Assembly (NCBI GenBank): GCA_023150375.1
Contig: JAKLLA010000019.1
Coordinates: forward strand, 1 to 64,000
From: Burkholderiaceae bacterium
GTDB taxonomy: Bacteria > Pseudomonadota > Gammaproteobacteria > Burkholderiales > Burkholderiaceae_C
DNA length: 64,000 nucleotides
Reading direction: 5' to 3'
Made by a program: the position numbers and the translations under genes. Under the pieces are notes generated by a model. That model was not told where the DNA came from. It worked only from the letters and a program-made list of their open reading frames with translations, and did no database searches. Position 1 is the stretch's first letter; each line of letters opens with the position of its first letter. Positions 39,138-49,853 of the stretch are shown here, piece after piece.

Positions 39138-39503
39138 ATGAGCAAGACCATCCTCGTGGTGGACGATTCCAGCAGCTTCCGCACCGTCGTGAAGCTGGCC
39201 CTGCAGAAGGCCGGCTACACCGTCATCGAGGCCGGTGACGGCAAGGACGCCAGTGCCAAGCTCAACGGTCAGAAGATCAACCTGATCGTCTGTGACGTCA
39301 ACATGCCCCACATGGACGGGCTGAGCTTCCTGCGCCACGTGAAGACGCAGGCGGCCTACAAGTTCACGCCGGTGATCATGCTGACCACCGAGAGCCAGGA
39401 AGCCAAGAAGGCCGAGGGCCGTGCCGCCGGCGCGCGCGCCTGGATCACCAAGCCCTTCCAGCCCTCGCAGCTGGTGGACGCGGTCAACCGCCTGTGCGTC
39501 TGA
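39138..39503 (+). CDS. cheY: CheY-type single-domain response regulator
   Basis: 121 residues. Acidic pocket in ILVVDDSSSFR, phospho-acceptor D53 in LIVCDVNMPHMDG, switch Thr in MLTTESQ, Lys in WITKPFQP. It should be phosphorylated by CheA and act on the flagellar motor or serve as a phosphate sink. The Shine-Dalgarno AGGAG lies 7 bp before the ATG. First gene of the cheY-STAS-cheA-receptor-receptor-cheW-cheR-cheD-cheB series. Confidence 0.93.
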   Translation: MSKTILVVDDSSSFRTVVKLALQKAGYTVIEAGDGKDASAKLNGQKINLIVCDVNMPHMDGLSFLRHVKTQAAYKFTPVIMLTTESQEAKKAEGRAAGARAWITKPFQPSQLVDAVNRLCV

Positions 39504-39507
39504 GGCC

Positions 39508-39843
39508 ATGGGCGCGACCCGCACGCTTCGCCTCGAGGGCGACCTGACCATCCAGTCCGCAGCCGACTGGCACCTGGCCCTGCTGAGCGCGGCCAACGAA
39601 CTCGGCGACGAACCGGAGGCGGGCCTGGCGCTGGACCTGGCGCAGGTCGTCGCGCTCGACAGTGCGGGCGTGCAGCTGCTGCTGTCGGCCCGCCGCAGCC
39701 TGGCCGCGCGCGGCCAGCAGCTGCGGCTGGTGGCCGACAACGCCGTCGTGGCCGACGTGCTGACCACCCTCGGCCTGCAGGACCTGCGCCCGAGCGCGGC
39801 CGACGCCGCCGAGGCTGCGCAACCCGAAGGAGTGCCGGCATGA
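39508..39843 (+). CDS. STAS-domain protein in the chemotaxis operon
   Basis: 111 residues. STAS fold with the hallmark LDLAQVVALDSAGVQLLLSARR; the Ser in DSAG is the position phosphorylated in anti-anti-sigma factors such as SpoIIAA. It starts 4 bp after cheY and its stop overlaps the cheA start (ATGA), so it is translationally coupled to both. No anti-sigma kinase is seen nearby. It may bind CheA or another partner (inference). Confidence 0.85.
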   Translation: MGATRTLRLEGDLTIQSAADWHLALLSAANELGDEPEAGLALDLAQVVALDSAGVQLLLSARRSLAARGQQLRLVADNAVVADVLTTLGLQDLRPSAADAAEAAQPEGVPA

Positions 39844-42098
39844 CCCATCGCCAAGACGACGACGAGATCCTGGCCGCCGCGCGGGCCGGCTTTCTCGAAG
39901 AGGCCGACGAGCTGCTGGCCCAGTTCGAGCAGTGCCTGCTGGGCCTCGAGAGCGACCCGCAGGATGCCGAGATCATCAACGCCGCCTTTCGCGCCGCCCA
40001 CACCATCAAGGGCACCGCCGGGCTGTTCGGCTGCGACGCGGTGGTGGGCTTCACCCACGAGGTGGAGACCCTGCTCGAAGCGGTGCGCGCCGGCCGGCTG
40101 GCGGTCGACGAACCGCTGATCGCCGTGCTGCTGCAAAGCCGCGACCAGATGGAGCGCCTGCTCGACGAGGTGCGCGCCGGGCGCGCGGACACGCCGGACG
40201 CCGGGCTGGAGGCGGTCAGCCGCGATCTGGGCGGCCAGCTGCGGGCCCTGCTCGGTCTGGCGCCCGCCCCGGCGGCCGCGGCCGATGCAACCGCGGTCGG
40301 CGACGGCATGGCGGCGGACCCCGGCAGGCGCGGGGCCTGGCAGATCTCGCTGCGCCTGCGCCTGGACGCCCTGCGCAACGGGCTGGACCCGCTGTCCTTC
40401 ATCCGCTACCTGGCCACGCTCGGCACGATCGAGCAGCTGGCCACGCTGGACGAGCGCGTGCCGGCGCTGGACGCCCTGGACGCCGAGGACTGCCACCTGG
40501 GCTTCGAGATCCGCTTCACGAGCGAGAGCGCCGACCAGGCCGCGATCGAGCAGGTGTTCGAATTCCTCGCCGACGACTGCGAGCTGACCGTGCTGGCGCC
40601 CGACGCGGCGCCGGCCCGGTGGGACACCCTGCTCACGCAGCGCTGCGGCGACGATGCGCAGGCCCGCACCCGTCTGCTCGCGCTCTGGACCGCGCAGGGC
40701 GTGCAGCTGCCGCTGCGCGATGCCGCCCCGGCCGTGGCCGCCGCCACGCCGGTCGACGATCGCACGCCGGCGGACACGCCCGCAGCCGAGCTCCCGGCGG
40801 CCGCTCCGCAGATCGAACGCCGCGCCGCCGAGGCCGGCGAGCGGCGCCGCAACGAGCCCGAGCGCCGTGCGGGCGCCAAGGACCGGCGCGGCGACGACGC
40901 CCGCTTCCTGCGCGTCTCGGCCGACAAGCTCGACCGGCTGATCGACCTGATCGGCGAGCTGGTCATCGCCGGCTCCGGCGCACAGCTGGTGGCCCAGCGC
41001 GAGGCCTCGCCGGCCTTCCTGGAGGCCGCCCAGCGCATCCACGACCTGGTGCAGGAGGCCCGCGACGGCGCGCTCAGCCTGCGCATGGTGCCCATCGGCG
41101 AGACCTTCGCGCGCTTCCAGCGCGTGGTGCGCGACGTCAGCAAGGGACTGGGCAAGGAGGTCGAGCTGGAGATCACCGGCGGCGACACCGAACTGGACAA
41201 GTCGATGGTCGAGGCCATCGCCGACCCGCTGATGCACCTGGTGCGCAACAGCCTGGACCACGGCATCGAGTCGGCCGAGGACCGCGCCGCCGCCGGCAAG
41301 TCGCCGCGCGGCCGCCTCGCACTGAACGCCTACCACGAGAGCGGGCTGATCGTCATCGAAGTCAGCGACGACGGCCGCGGCCTGCCGCGCGAGCGCATCC
41401 TGGCCAAGGCCATCGAGCGCGGCCTGGTCGAGGCCGACCAGCCGCTCAGCGACGCCGAGGTGAACCAGCTGATCTTCGCGCCGGGCTTCTCCACCGCCGA
41501 GAAGGTCACCGACCTGTCCGGCCGCGGCGTCGGCATGGATGTGGTCAAGCGCAACATCGACTCGCTGCGCGGCCAGATCCACATCGCCAGCACCCCGGGG
41601 GCCGGCACCACGATGCAGATCCGCCTGCCGCTGACGCTGGCGATCATCGACGGCTTCCTGACCACGGTGGGCGAGACCCACTACGTGGTGCCGCTCGAGG
41701 GCGTGGTCGAGTGCATCGAGACGCCGCCGGCCTGCAAGGCCGACGACGGCCGGCTGTCGGGCTGCTTCGACCTGCGCGGCGAGGTGCTGCCCTACGTCGA
41801 CCTGCGCCGCGCCTTCCGCCAGGACGGCGAGCGCCCGGCACGCCAGAGCATGCTGCTGGTGCGCACGCCCACCGGCAAGGTCGGCCTGCTGGTCGACCGC
41901 CTGCTGGGCGAGCACCAGACCGTCCTCAAGCCGCTGGGCCGCGTCTTCCAGCACCTGCCCGGCATCGCCGGCTCGACCGTGCTGGGCAGCGGCGAGGTGG
42001 CGCTGGTGCTGGACCTGCCGAGCCTGGTGGCGCATGCCAGCGTCAGCCACGCCGCGCTGCGCCGCAGCCAGGCCACAGCCCGGCGCGCCGCGGCCTGA
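39840..42098 (+). CDS. cheA: Chemotaxis histidine kinase CheA
   Basis: 752 residues. P1/HPt has phospho-acceptor H54 in AAHTIKGTAGLFG. A middle domain (~155-265, LRNGLDPLSFIRYLATLG) takes the place of a classical P2. P3 dimerisation starts at FLRVSADKLDRLIDLIGELV. The P4 kinase has N-box HLVRNSLDHGIE and G-boxes DDGRGLP, GRGVGMDVVK. The P5 CheW-like end is LPYVDLRRAFR and GLLVDRLLGE. There is no fused receiver. It phosphorylates CheY and CheB under receptor control. The start overlaps the STAS gene stop and has an AGGAG Shine-Dalgarno. Confidence 0.96.
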   Translation: MTHRQDDDEILAAARAGFLEEADELLAQFEQCLLGLESDPQDAEIINAAFRAAHTIKGTAGLFGCDAVVGFTHEVETLLEAVRAGRLAVDEPLIAVLLQSRDQMERLLDEVRAGRADTPDAGLEAVSRDLGGQLRALLGLAPAPAAAADATAVGDGMAADPGRRGAWQISLRLRLDALRNGLDPLSFIRYLATLGTIEQLATLDERVPALDALDAEDCHLGFEIRFTSESADQAAIEQVFEFLADDCELTVLAPDAAPARWDTLLTQRCGDDAQARTRLLALWTAQGVQLPLRDAAPAVAAATPVDDRTPADTPAAELPAAAPQIERRAAEAGERRRNEPERRAGAKDRRGDDARFLRVSADKLDRLIDLIGELVIAGSGAQLVAQREASPAFLEAAQRIHDLVQEARDGALSLRMVPIGETFARFQRVVRDVSKGLGKEVELEITGGDTELDKSMVEAIADPLMHLVRNSLDHGIESAEDRAAAGKSPRGRLALNAYHESGLIVIEVSDDGRGLPRERILAKAIERGLVEADQPLSDAEVNQLIFAPGFSTAEKVTDLSGRGVGMDVVKRNIDSLRGQIHIASTPGAGTTMQIRLPLTLAIIDGFLTTVGETHYVVPLEGVVECIETPPACKADDGRLSGCFDLRGEVLPYVDLRRAFRQDGERPARQSMLLVRTPTGKVGLLVDRLLGEHQTVLKPLGRVFQHLPGIAGSTVLGSGEVALVLDLPSLVAHASVSHAALRRSQATARRAAA

Positions 42099-42152
42099 GG
42101 CCGCATCCACCGCCGCCCCCGCTCATCACACGAACCACCAGGGCTTCACACC

Positions 42153-44705
42153 GTGCGCAGCAATCTCCCCGTCACCCAGAAGGAATACCCGCTGTCCGCG
42201 GGCATGTGCATCGTCTCGCGGACCGACCCGAAGGGCCGCATCACCTGGGTCAACCAGGACTTCATCACCGCCGCCGGCTTCACCGAGCGCGAGCTGATCG
42301 GCCAGCCGCACAACCTGGTGCGCCACCCGGACATGCCGGCCGAAGCCTTCGCCGACCTCTGGCGTACCCTGCAGGCCGGCAAGCCCTGGTCCGGCATGGT
42401 GAAGAACCGCCGCAAGGACGGCGACCACTACTGGGTGCTGGCCAACGTGACCCCGCTGGAGGAGAACGACCAGCGGGTGGGCTACCTGTCGGTGCGCACC
42501 GTGCCCACGCGGGCGCAGATCGACGCGGCCGAGGAGGCCTACCGCCGCCTACGCGAAGGACAGGCACCCGGCTGGACCGTGCATGAAGGCGAGTTCGTCC
42601 AGGCCGCCGGGATACGGCGCGCCGAGCGCCTCGCCGGCCTGCTGGGCCGCACCTCGGTCGGGCGCCAGCTGGGCGTGGCGGTCGGGCTGGGTGGCGCGGC
42701 CGCGCTCGGCGGCATCGGCCTGGCGGCCGCGCAGGCCTGGTGGCTGGCACCGCTGCCGCTGGCCGCGGCGGTGGCCTCGGCCTGGGCACTGCAGCGCGTG
42801 TCGCGCCGCCTGAACTCCAGCCTGCGCGACATCCGCGAGCACCTGGACCGCTATGCCCAGGGCCGCTTCGACGGCGTGGTGGGCCGCCTGGTCGGCCAGG
42901 ACGAACCGGTGCAGGCGCTGCACGCGATCCGTCGCCTGCAGACCCGGCTGGGCTTCGAGCTGGCCGACTCGAAGCGCCGCGCAGTGGAGTCCGAGCGCAT
43001 CCGCATGGCGCTGGACGTGGCCACCGCCCGCATGCTGGTGACCGACGCGGACGGCTTCGTGGTCTACGTGAACACTTCCCTGCGCGACTGGCTCGACGAG
43101 CATCAGGAGGCGCTGCGTGCCGACTGGCCGAAGCTCGATGGCGCGCGGCTGGCCGGCGCCCGGCTGGACGCGATGATGGTCGACCGGCAGGGCCAGCCGC
43201 TGCTGCCCGCACTGGACCGCCGCCAGCGCCTGACCCGCACGGCCGGCGGGCGCACCGTGGACCTGACCATCACGCCGGTGCGCCAGGGTGAAGGCCCGGT
43301 GACCGGGGCGGTGATCGAATGGGTCGACCAGACCGAGGCGCTGGCCGCGACGGCCCGCACCGAGGCCGCCGCCGCCGAGGATCGCCGCCAGCGCGATGCC
43401 GCCCTGCGCGTGAACCGGGCGCTGGACGCCACGCCGATGCCCATCCGCATCGCCGACGCCAACGGCACGATCGTCTACGTCAACGAGGCCCTGACGGAGG
43501 TGGTGCGACGCGATGCGGCCGCCTTCCGTGCCGAGATCCCTGGCTTCGATCCGGAGCGGGTGCTGGGCGGCTCGATCGGCATCTTCTACCGCGACCCGGA
43601 AGCCGCCATCGCCCGGCTGCGCGGCCTGCAGAGCCGGGTCACCACGCGCATGGTGCTGGGCGGGCGCACCTACGACGTCACCACCACCCCGATCGTCGGG
43701 GCCGACGGCAGCCGCCTGGGCTCGATCGGCCAGTGGCAGGACCGCACCGAGCAGCTCGCTGCCGAGGCCGAACTGGCCAAGCTGGCCGAGGCGGCCACGC
43801 GCGGCAACTTCACCGCCCGCATGGACGTGCAGCGCCACGAGGGCTTCATCCGCCAGGTCGGCGAGATGCTCAACGGCCTGATCGCGACGATGAACGGCAC
43901 CCTGACCGAAGTGCGCGGCGCGGCCGAGCGGCTGCGCATGGCCGCCGGCGAGACCACCAGCACGGCCCACTCGCTGGCCCAGCAGGCCTCCGAGCAGGCC
44001 GCCACGGTCGAGCAGACCACCGCCGCGCTGCAGGAGATGGCCGACTCGGTGCAGCGCAACGCCGCCAACGCCTCCGAGACCGGGCGCATGGCCCGCGGCG
44101 CCGCCACCGAGGCCCAGGAAGGCGGCGCGGCGGTGGCGCAGACGGTGGAGGCCATGAAGTCCATCGCCACGCGCATCTCCATCATCGACGACATCGCCTA
44201 CCAGACCAACCTGCTGGCCCTGAACGCGGCCATCGAGGCCGCCCGTGCCGGCGAGCACGGCAAGGGCTTCGCCGTCGTGGCCGCCGAGGTGCGCAAGCTC
44301 GCCGAGCGCAGCCAGATCGCCGCCCAGGAGATCGGCCAGCTCGCCGACAGCTCGGTGGGCCTGGCCGAGAAGGCCGGCCGCCTGCTGGGCGACATGGTGC
44401 CCGCGATCCGCAAGACCAGCGACCTGATCGGCGACATCGCGCAGGCCTCGGACAGCCAGAGCGACAGCGTCGGCCAGATCACCGACGCGATGGACCAGGT
44501 CAACCAGGCCACGCAGCGCAACGCCGCGGCCTCCGAAGAGCTGTCGGCCACCGCCGAGCAGCTCAACGGCGAGGCCGCCCAGCTGCAGCAGCTGGTGGCG
44601 CGCTTCCAGCTCGGCGAGCGCCGTGCCGAAGCGGCACCTCGCCCGGCAGCGCGCAGTGCCGGCACGTCCGCCCGCCGCAGCCCGGCCCCCGCGCTGGTCG
44701 ACTGA
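42153..44705 (+). CDS. Aer-like PAS methyl-accepting chemotaxis protein
   Basis: 850 residues from a GTG start ([14 protein letters not shown] is the conserved Aer-type beginning). An N-terminal PAS at ~10-120 ([36 protein letters not shown]) is of the Aer/redox type. Hydrophobic segment ~170-215 inserts in the membrane with almost no periplasmic part. Two more PAS units follow at ~283-396 and ~416-533, then the signalling domain with tip [20 protein letters not shown] near 680-713. It probably monitors redox or energy state from inside the cell. It lies inside the che operon between cheA and a second receptor. Confidence 0.9.
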   Translation: MRSNLPVTQKEYPLSAGMCIVSRTDPKGRITWVNQDFITAAGFTERELIGQPHNLVRHPDMPAEAFADLWRTLQAGKPWSGMVKNRRKDGDHYWVLANVTPLEENDQRVGYLSVRTVPTRAQIDAAEEAYRRLREGQAPGWTVHEGEFVQAAGIRRAERLAGLLGRTSVGRQLGVAVGLGGAAALGGIGLAAAQAWWLAPLPLAAAVASAWALQRVSRRLNSSLRDIREHLDRYAQGRFDGVVGRLVGQDEPVQALHAIRRLQTRLGFELADSKRRAVESERIRMALDVATARMLVTDADGFVVYVNTSLRDWLDEHQEALRADWPKLDGARLAGARLDAMMVDRQGQPLLPALDRRQRLTRTAGGRTVDLTITPVRQGEGPVTGAVIEWVDQTEALAATARTEAAAAEDRRQRDAALRVNRALDATPMPIRIADANGTIVYVNEALTEVVRRDAAAFRAEIPGFDPERVLGGSIGIFYRDPEAAIARLRGLQSRVTTRMVLGGRTYDVTTTPIVGADGSRLGSIGQWQDRTEQLAAEAELAKLAEAATRGNFTARMDVQRHEGFIRQVGEMLNGLIATMNGTLTEVRGAAERLRMAAGETTSTAHSLAQQASEQAATVEQTTAALQEMADSVQRNAANASETGRMARGAATEAQEGGAAVAQTVEAMKSIATRISIIDDIAYQTNLLALNAAIEAARAGEHGKGFAVVAAEVRKLAERSQIAAQEIGQLADSSVGLAEKAGRLLGDMVPAIRKTSDLIGDIAQASDSQSDSVGQITDAMDQVNQATQRNAAASEELSATAEQLNGEAAQLQQLVARFQLGERRAEAAPRPAARSAGTSARRSPAPALVD

Positions 44706-44766
44706 ACGCCCTGCCGACCCCACACCTCCGTCCACGCCCCCTCACGACTTCCTCGCGCCACCGACC

Positions 44767-47700
44767 ATGACACAACGCCCCACTTCCTCTTCCGCGGGCC
44801 CACGCCCGCTGCCCTGGTTCTTCCGCGCCGCAGCCGCTCCGCTGGGTCGGCTGACCCTGGCCGGCAAGTCGATCCTGGTGGGCACCGCGCTGATGATCCC
44901 GCTGGCCTGGCTGATCGGCAACACCGGTCTGCGCCAGCAGGCCGAGCTGGCCTACACCCAGGGCGAGCTGACCGGACATCACGCGCTGCACGAAGTGCTC
45001 GACTTGTCGCTGCAACTGTCGGACGCGCGTGGCCAGGCCATCGTGGCGCTGAGCGCGCAGCAGCCGCAGCCGCGCCCGGACGCGCTGCGCCAGCAGGTCG
45101 ACGCGGTGCAGGCCCTGGTCCAGGCCCATCCGCAATGGGGCCTGCAGCCGGCCTGGGCCAGCACCCGCGAGGCCCTGCAACCCCTGCTCGAACCGGTCGC
45201 CGCGGGCACGCCGGTGGCACGCCTGACGGCCCAGCATGCCCTGGCACAGCAGCGCATCCGCGCACTGGTGACGCTGGCTGCCGAGCAGAGCGGCGTCATC
45301 TTCGACCCGGAACCGGTGACCTACCTGCAGATGGACCTGTTCACCGCAGTGCTGCCGCAACAGATGGAGCTGCTGGCCTTGCTGCGTGACGGGACGGTCG
45401 AGGCCCCCGGCGCGGCCCAGGAAGGCACCGAGGCGGCCCGACGCGCCCGCATCGAGGTGCTGAGCCGCCAGCTGGCCGAGCAGGCCCATGTGGTGAAGAT
45501 GCGCATGGATGGTCTGACCCGGCACGGCGGCAGCCTGCCCCCGGCGTGGAACACAGCGCAGGCAACGATCGAAGGCTTCGTGCGGTCGCTGCAGGCCGCC
45601 GCCGAGCAGCAAGGCAGCGGCAATCCGGCCGCCCTGCTGGCCGACAGCCGCAAGGCCATCGAGGCGCTCGACCAGGTGCACGGCGAACTCGGCAGTGCCT
45701 TCGAGGCCGGCCTGAACGCGCGCATTCACCGCATCGAACAGGAACGGCTCTGGATGGCCGCGGCCCTGCTCGGCGGGCTGGCACTGGCCACCTACCTGTT
45801 CCTGGCGGTGCTCGCCTCGGTGGCCCGTGCGGCCGGCGCACTCCGGCAGGGCGCACAGCGCATGGCCGCCGGCGAGATCCACCAGCCCATCGAGGTGGCG
45901 GGCCGCGACGAGTTCGCCCGCATCGCTGCCTCCTTCGAGCAGAGCCGCCTGAGCCTGGTGCGCCTGATCCAGGACATGCAGAGCATGGCCGCCGAGCACG
46001 AGCGCGGCGACATCGACGTGGTGATCGACGCCGATCGCTTCAGCGGCGAGTACCGCACCATGGCCGCCGGCGTCAACGAGATGGTGGGCGCACACATCGC
46101 GGTCAAGAAGAAGGCCATCGCGGTGGTGCAGGCCTTCGGTGCCGGGGACTTCGAACAGCCCCTGGAGACCTTCCCGGGCAAGAAACGCTTCGTCAACGAC
46201 GCCATCGAGCAGGTGCGCGCAATCCTGCGCAGCAACGCCGCGGCGGCCGACGAGAACCTGCGCATCCGCATGGCGCTGGACGACGTGCCCAGCGCGGTGC
46301 TGATCGCCGACAACGCCGGCGTGATCCGCTACGCCAACAAGTCGGTGATCGCCCTGCTCACCCGCATCGCCGACGACCTGCGCACCGTGGTGCCGAACTT
46401 CGACGTCAAGACCATCATCGGCTCGAACTTCGACATCTTCCACAAGAATCCGGCGCACCAGCGCCGCCTGGTCGAGGGCCTGAGCGGCCCGCACCGCGCG
46501 CAATGGAAGTTCGGCGGCCGCGCCATCCAGCTCACCGCCAGCCCGATCTTCGATCACGCCGGCGAGCGTGCCGGTGCCGTGCTGGAGTGGGTCGACCGCA
46601 CCGGAGAGGTGCGCGCCGAAGAGGAAGTGACCTCGATCGTCGAGGGCGCCTCGCGCGGCGACTTCAGCCGCCGGATCTCGCTGGCCAGCGATGCCCCGGC
46701 CTTCATGCGCACGCTGGGCAACGGCGTGAACCAGCTGATGGGCACCACCGAGCACAACCTCACCCAGGTCAGCGAGATGCTCTCGCGGGTGGCCGCGGGC
46801 GACCTCACCGCCACCCTGGACGGTGAACATGCCGGCATCTTCGGCCAGCTGCAGGGCGACCTCAACCGCATGGTCGGCCAGCTGGTGGACACCATCTCAC
46901 AGGTCACGGCCGCCGCCGAGGCCCTCACCGCCGCAGCCGGCCAGGTCTCGTCGACCTCCCAGAGCCTGTCGCAGGGTGCCTCCGAGCAGGCCGCCAGCGT
47001 CGAGCAGACTTCCGCCTCGCTGCAGGAGATGGCCGCATCCGTGCGCCAGAACGCCGAGAACGCCAACGTCACCGACGGCATTGCCACCAAGGCGGCCCGC
47101 GAGGCCCAGGACGGCGGCGACGCCGTCGCCCAGACCGTCGAGGCCATGAAGTCGATCGCCACGCGCATCTCCATCATCGACGACATCGCCTACCAGACCA
47201 ATCTGCTGGCGCTGAACGCGGCCATCGAGGCTGCCCGCGCCGGCGACCACGGCAAGGGCTTCGCGGTGGTGGCCGCCGAGGTGCGCAAGCTCGCCGAGCG
47301 CAGCCAGGTCGCCGCCCAGGAGATCGGCCAGCTCGCCGGCTCGTCGGTCAAGCTGGCCGAGAAGGCCGGCAGCCTGCTCGGCGAGATGGTCCCCTCGATC
47401 CAGAAGACCAGCGAGCTGGTGCAGGAGATCGCGGCCGCCTCGGGCGAGCAGTCCGACTCTGTGGGCCAGATCAACGCCGCGATGGAGCATGTCAACGGCT
47501 CGACGCAGCAGAACGCCTCCGCGGCCGAGCAGCTCTCGGCCACCGCCGAGCAGCTCTCCGCGCAGGCCGCCCAGCTGCAGGGGCTGATGGCCTTCTTCCA
47601 GCTGCGCGACCACGAGGCGCCCCGGGCAGCGGCTCTGCCCGCCGCGCCGGCACGGCCGGCCCCGGGCGCGGGTCGCCCCGCCTTCGCTGCCAGCGGGCAG

Positions 47701-47829
47701 GGCAACCAGGCGGCCCGCCAGCTGCAGTCCCTGCTGCAGCGGCGCGGCGTCGCCCCGGCCGCACGCGCGGGCAGCCCTGGCATGGCGGACGCTCAGGACA
47801 TCGACGAAGCCTCCTTCGGGCGCTTCTGA
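44767..47829 (+). CDS. Methyl-accepting chemotaxis protein with HAMP and PAS domains
   Basis: 1020 residues from ATG 44767. TM1 is ~30-55, a long periplasmic helical domain ~60-325, TM2 ~328-355. HAMP and a second HAMP-like unit ([21 protein letters not shown]) follow to ~490, then PAS ~496-615 and another HAMP-like linker. The signalling region is ~705-945 with tip [20 protein letters not shown] near 808-842. Its signalling segment is nearly identical in DNA to that of the preceding receptor. The Ala/Pro-rich C-terminal tail ends in EASFGRF, which might tether adaptation enzymes (inference). Confidence 0.9.
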   Translation: MTQRPTSSSAGPRPLPWFFRAAAAPLGRLTLAGKSILVGTALMIPLAWLIGNTGLRQQAELAYTQGELTGHHALHEVLDLSLQLSDARGQAIVALSAQQPQPRPDALRQQVDAVQALVQAHPQWGLQPAWASTREALQPLLEPVAAGTPVARLTAQHALAQQRIRALVTLAAEQSGVIFDPEPVTYLQMDLFTAVLPQQMELLALLRDGTVEAPGAAQEGTEAARRARIEVLSRQLAEQAHVVKMRMDGLTRHGGSLPPAWNTAQATIEGFVRSLQAAAEQQGSGNPAALLADSRKAIEALDQVHGELGSAFEAGLNARIHRIEQERLWMAAALLGGLALATYLFLAVLASVARAAGALRQGAQRMAAGEIHQPIEVAGRDEFARIAASFEQSRLSLVRLIQDMQSMAAEHERGDIDVVIDADRFSGEYRTMAAGVNEMVGAHIAVKKKAIAVVQAFGAGDFEQPLETFPGKKRFVNDAIEQVRAILRSNAAAADENLRIRMALDDVPSAVLIADNAGVIRYANKSVIALLTRIADDLRTVVPNFDVKTIIGSNFDIFHKNPAHQRRLVEGLSGPHRAQWKFGGRAIQLTASPIFDHAGERAGAVLEWVDRTGEVRAEEEVTSIVEGASRGDFSRRISLASDAPAFMRTLGNGVNQLMGTTEHNLTQVSEMLSRVAAGDLTATLDGEHAGIFGQLQGDLNRMVGQLVDTISQVTAAAEALTAAAGQVSSTSQSLSQGASEQAASVEQTSASLQEMAASVRQNAENANVTDGIATKAAREAQDGGDAVAQTVEAMKSIATRISIIDDIAYQTNLLALNAAIEAARAGDHGKGFAVVAAEVRKLAERSQVAAQEIGQLAGSSVKLAEKAGSLLGEMVPSIQKTSELVQEIAAASGEQSDSVGQINAAMEHVNGSTQQNASAAEQLSATAEQLSAQAAQLQGLMAFFQLRDHEAPRAAALPAAPARPAPGAGRPAFAASGQGNQAARQLQSLLQRRGVAPAARAGSPGMADAQDIDEASFGRF

Positions 47830-47853
47830 TCCCTCCCCCGCGAAGCTCCCGTC

Positions 47854-48417
47854 ATGACCCTCCCCACCGCCCCCCTCTCCGCCTTCGGCAGCGCGGCGGC
47901 CGGCAACGCCGCCGACCGGATGGCCGGCAGCCAGCTGCTGCGCCTGGCCGTCGGGCCGCGCATGTATGCGGTGCCCATCGAGCAGGTGCGCGAGATCCTC
48001 AAGGTCAGCCAGCTCACCGTGCTGCCGCTGATGCCCGCCTTCGTGCGCGGGGTGATGAACCTGCGCGGCGCCGTGGTGCCGGTGATCGACCTGGGCGCAC
48101 GCCTGGGCGGCCCGACCACTGCGCTGGCGCGGCGCACCTGCGTGGTCATCGTCGAGCAGCGCAGCGGCGACGGCAGCGCCCAGACCCTGGGTGTGCTGGT
48201 CGATGCGGTGCACGAGGTGGTCGACACCGGCGAGGCCGATCTGGAGCCCGTGCCCACGCTGGGTACCGAGGTCGACACCGCCTTCCTCGCCGCGATGGCC
48301 CGGTTGCGCGGCGAGATCGTGCCTGTGCTGGCGCTCGATCGGGTGCTCGACGAAGAGGCGCTGGCCCAGGCCATTGCCACGCACGCGCAGCCGGCCGACG
48401 GCGCGCGCCTGCACTGA
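47854..48417 (+). CDS. cheW: Chemotaxis coupling protein CheW
   Basis: 187 residues. CheW fold: LLRLAVGPRMYAVPIEQVREIL, LPLMPAFVRGVMNLRGAVVPVIDL, VLVDAVHEVVD. It links receptors to the CheA P5 domain. It lies 24 bp after the receptor gene and 13 bp before cheR, in operon. A second cheW is at 62533. Confidence 0.94.
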   Translation: MTLPTAPLSAFGSAAAGNAADRMAGSQLLRLAVGPRMYAVPIEQVREILKVSQLTVLPLMPAFVRGVMNLRGAVVPVIDLGARLGGPTTALARRTCVVIVEQRSGDGSAQTLGVLVDAVHEVVDTGEADLEPVPTLGTEVDTAFLAAMARLRGEIVPVLALDRVLDEEALAQAIATHAQPADGARLH

Positions 48418-48430
48418 AGGAGACGCTGCC

Positions 48431-49228
48431 ATGGGCATGTCCGATGCGTCGTTCGACGCGGTGGTGACGATGTTCGAGAAGGTCTCGGGCATCCGCCTCG
48501 CGCCGGTCAAGAAGCCGCTGGTGGAAGGCCGGCTGCAGCGCCTGGCCGTCGAGGCGGGCCAGCCCAGCCTGGACCGCTACGTCGAGCAGCTCATGCGCGG
48601 CGAATCGCCCGACGAGCTGACCAAGGTCATCGACAAGCTGACCACCAACGAGACCTACTTCTTCCGCGAGCCGCAGCATTTCGAGTACCTGGCGCGCTGG
48701 CTGAAGGAGCATCCGCCGCGCGGCCCCTTCCGCGTCTGGAGCGCCGCCAGCTCCTCCGGCGAGGAGGCCTACAGCATCGCCATGCTGCTGGCCGACCAGC
48801 TCGGCCAGCGCCCCTGGGAGGTGGTCGGCACCGACCTGTCGACCTCGGTGGTGGAGACCGCCCGGCGCGCGCTCTACCCGATGGAGCGGGCCCGCCACAC
48901 CCCGCAGGCCTACCTGAAGCGCTTCTGCCTGCGCGGGCAGGGTGAGTACAGCGGCCAGCTGCTCATCCAGCGCGCGCTGCGCGAGCGCGTGAGCTTTCGC
49001 TGCGCCAACCTGATGCAGCCCCTTCCTTCGGATCTCGGGCAGTTCGACGTGATCTTCCTGCGCAACGTGCTGATCTACTTCGACGCCCCGGCCAAGGCCC
49101 GAATCGTCAGCCGTGTCATCGGACACCTCCACGATCATGGGCATCTCTTCACCGGCCACGCCGAGTCGCTCGGCAACCTCGACCTGCGCCTGCGGGCCAT
49201 CCAGCCGGCCATCTACACGCACGGCTGA
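48431..49228 (+). CDS. cheR: Chemotaxis methyltransferase CheR
   Basis: 265 residues. The N-terminal helical domain (TMFEKVSGIRLAPVKKPLVEGRL) precedes the SAM-dependent domain: TTNETYFFREPQHFE, SAM-binding VWSAASSSGEEAYSIAM, GTDLSTSVVETARRALY, FDVIFLRNVLIYFD, HGHLFTGHAESL. It methylates receptor glutamates. The Shine-Dalgarno AGGAGA precedes the ATG; an ATG two codons downstream is an alternative. Confidence 0.95.
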   Translation: MGMSDASFDAVVTMFEKVSGIRLAPVKKPLVEGRLQRLAVEAGQPSLDRYVEQLMRGESPDELTKVIDKLTTNETYFFREPQHFEYLARWLKEHPPRGPFRVWSAASSSGEEAYSIAMLLADQLGQRPWEVVGTDLSTSVVETARRALYPMERARHTPQAYLKRFCLRGQGEYSGQLLIQRALRERVSFRCANLMQPLPSDLGQFDVIFLRNVLIYFDAPAKARIVSRVIGHLHDHGHLFTGHAESLGNLDLRLRAIQPAIYTHG

Positions 49229-49232
49229 CGCG

Positions 49233-49814
49233 ATGAGCGGTCTGCACCACAAGCCGGCGCATCCGCCGCCCCGCCCGGGCGGGGGCGCGCTGCCCGGGCG
49301 TGCGGCCGCCGCGCCGTCCGGCCCCGTCGGCCTGGTGCGCCACGCCCGCCCCGGCCACGAGCTGCTGCTGATGCCCGGGCAGCTCTACTTCGGCCGCGAG
49401 CCCGCCTCCATCCGCACCCTGCTGGGCTCCTGCGTGGCGCTGACGCTGTGGCATCCGCAGCGCCATCTCGGCGGCATGTGCCACTACCTGCTGCCCGAGC
49501 GCCACCGCAGCCACGGCCTGCCGGCCGACGGCCGCTACGGCAGCGAGGCCATCGCCCTGCTGCTGGACCTGCTGGCTCGCGCCGGCACCCGCGCCACCGA
49601 GTACGAGGTGCACCTGTACGGCGGCGCCGACACCCTGCCCGACCATGTGCAGCACAAGACCCAGGTCGGGGTGCGCAACATCGAACTGGGCTGGACGCTG
49701 ATCGACCAGCACGGCTTCCAGCTGGTCGGCGTGGACGTGGGCGACAACGTGCCGCGCACCGTGCGGCTGGACATGCACAGCGGCGAAGTGACGATGCGCC
49801 GCTCCGAGCGCTGA
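49233..49814 (+). CDS. cheD: Chemoreceptor glutamine deamidase CheD
   Basis: 193 residues. The active-site Cys is C67 in TLLGSCVALTLW and His is H84 in GGMCHYLLPER, as in the CheD family. Later motifs are VHLYGGADTL, VGVRNIELGW and GDNVPRTVRLDMHSGEV. It deamidates receptor glutamines to glutamates and, in some bacteria, binds CheC. No cheC is seen here. The N-terminal ~35 residues are Pro/Gly-rich. It starts 4 bp after cheR. Confidence 0.94.
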   Translation: MSGLHHKPAHPPPRPGGGALPGRAAAAPSGPVGLVRHARPGHELLLMPGQLYFGREPASIRTLLGSCVALTLWHPQRHLGGMCHYLLPERHRSHGLPADGRYGSEAIALLLDLLARAGTRATEYEVHLYGGADTLPDHVQHKTQVGVRNIELGWTLIDQHGFQLVGVDVGDNVPRTVRLDMHSGEVTMRRSER

Positions 49815-49853
49815 GCCGCCGCGGCGCGCGCACGCAACCCGAAGGGAACCGAC

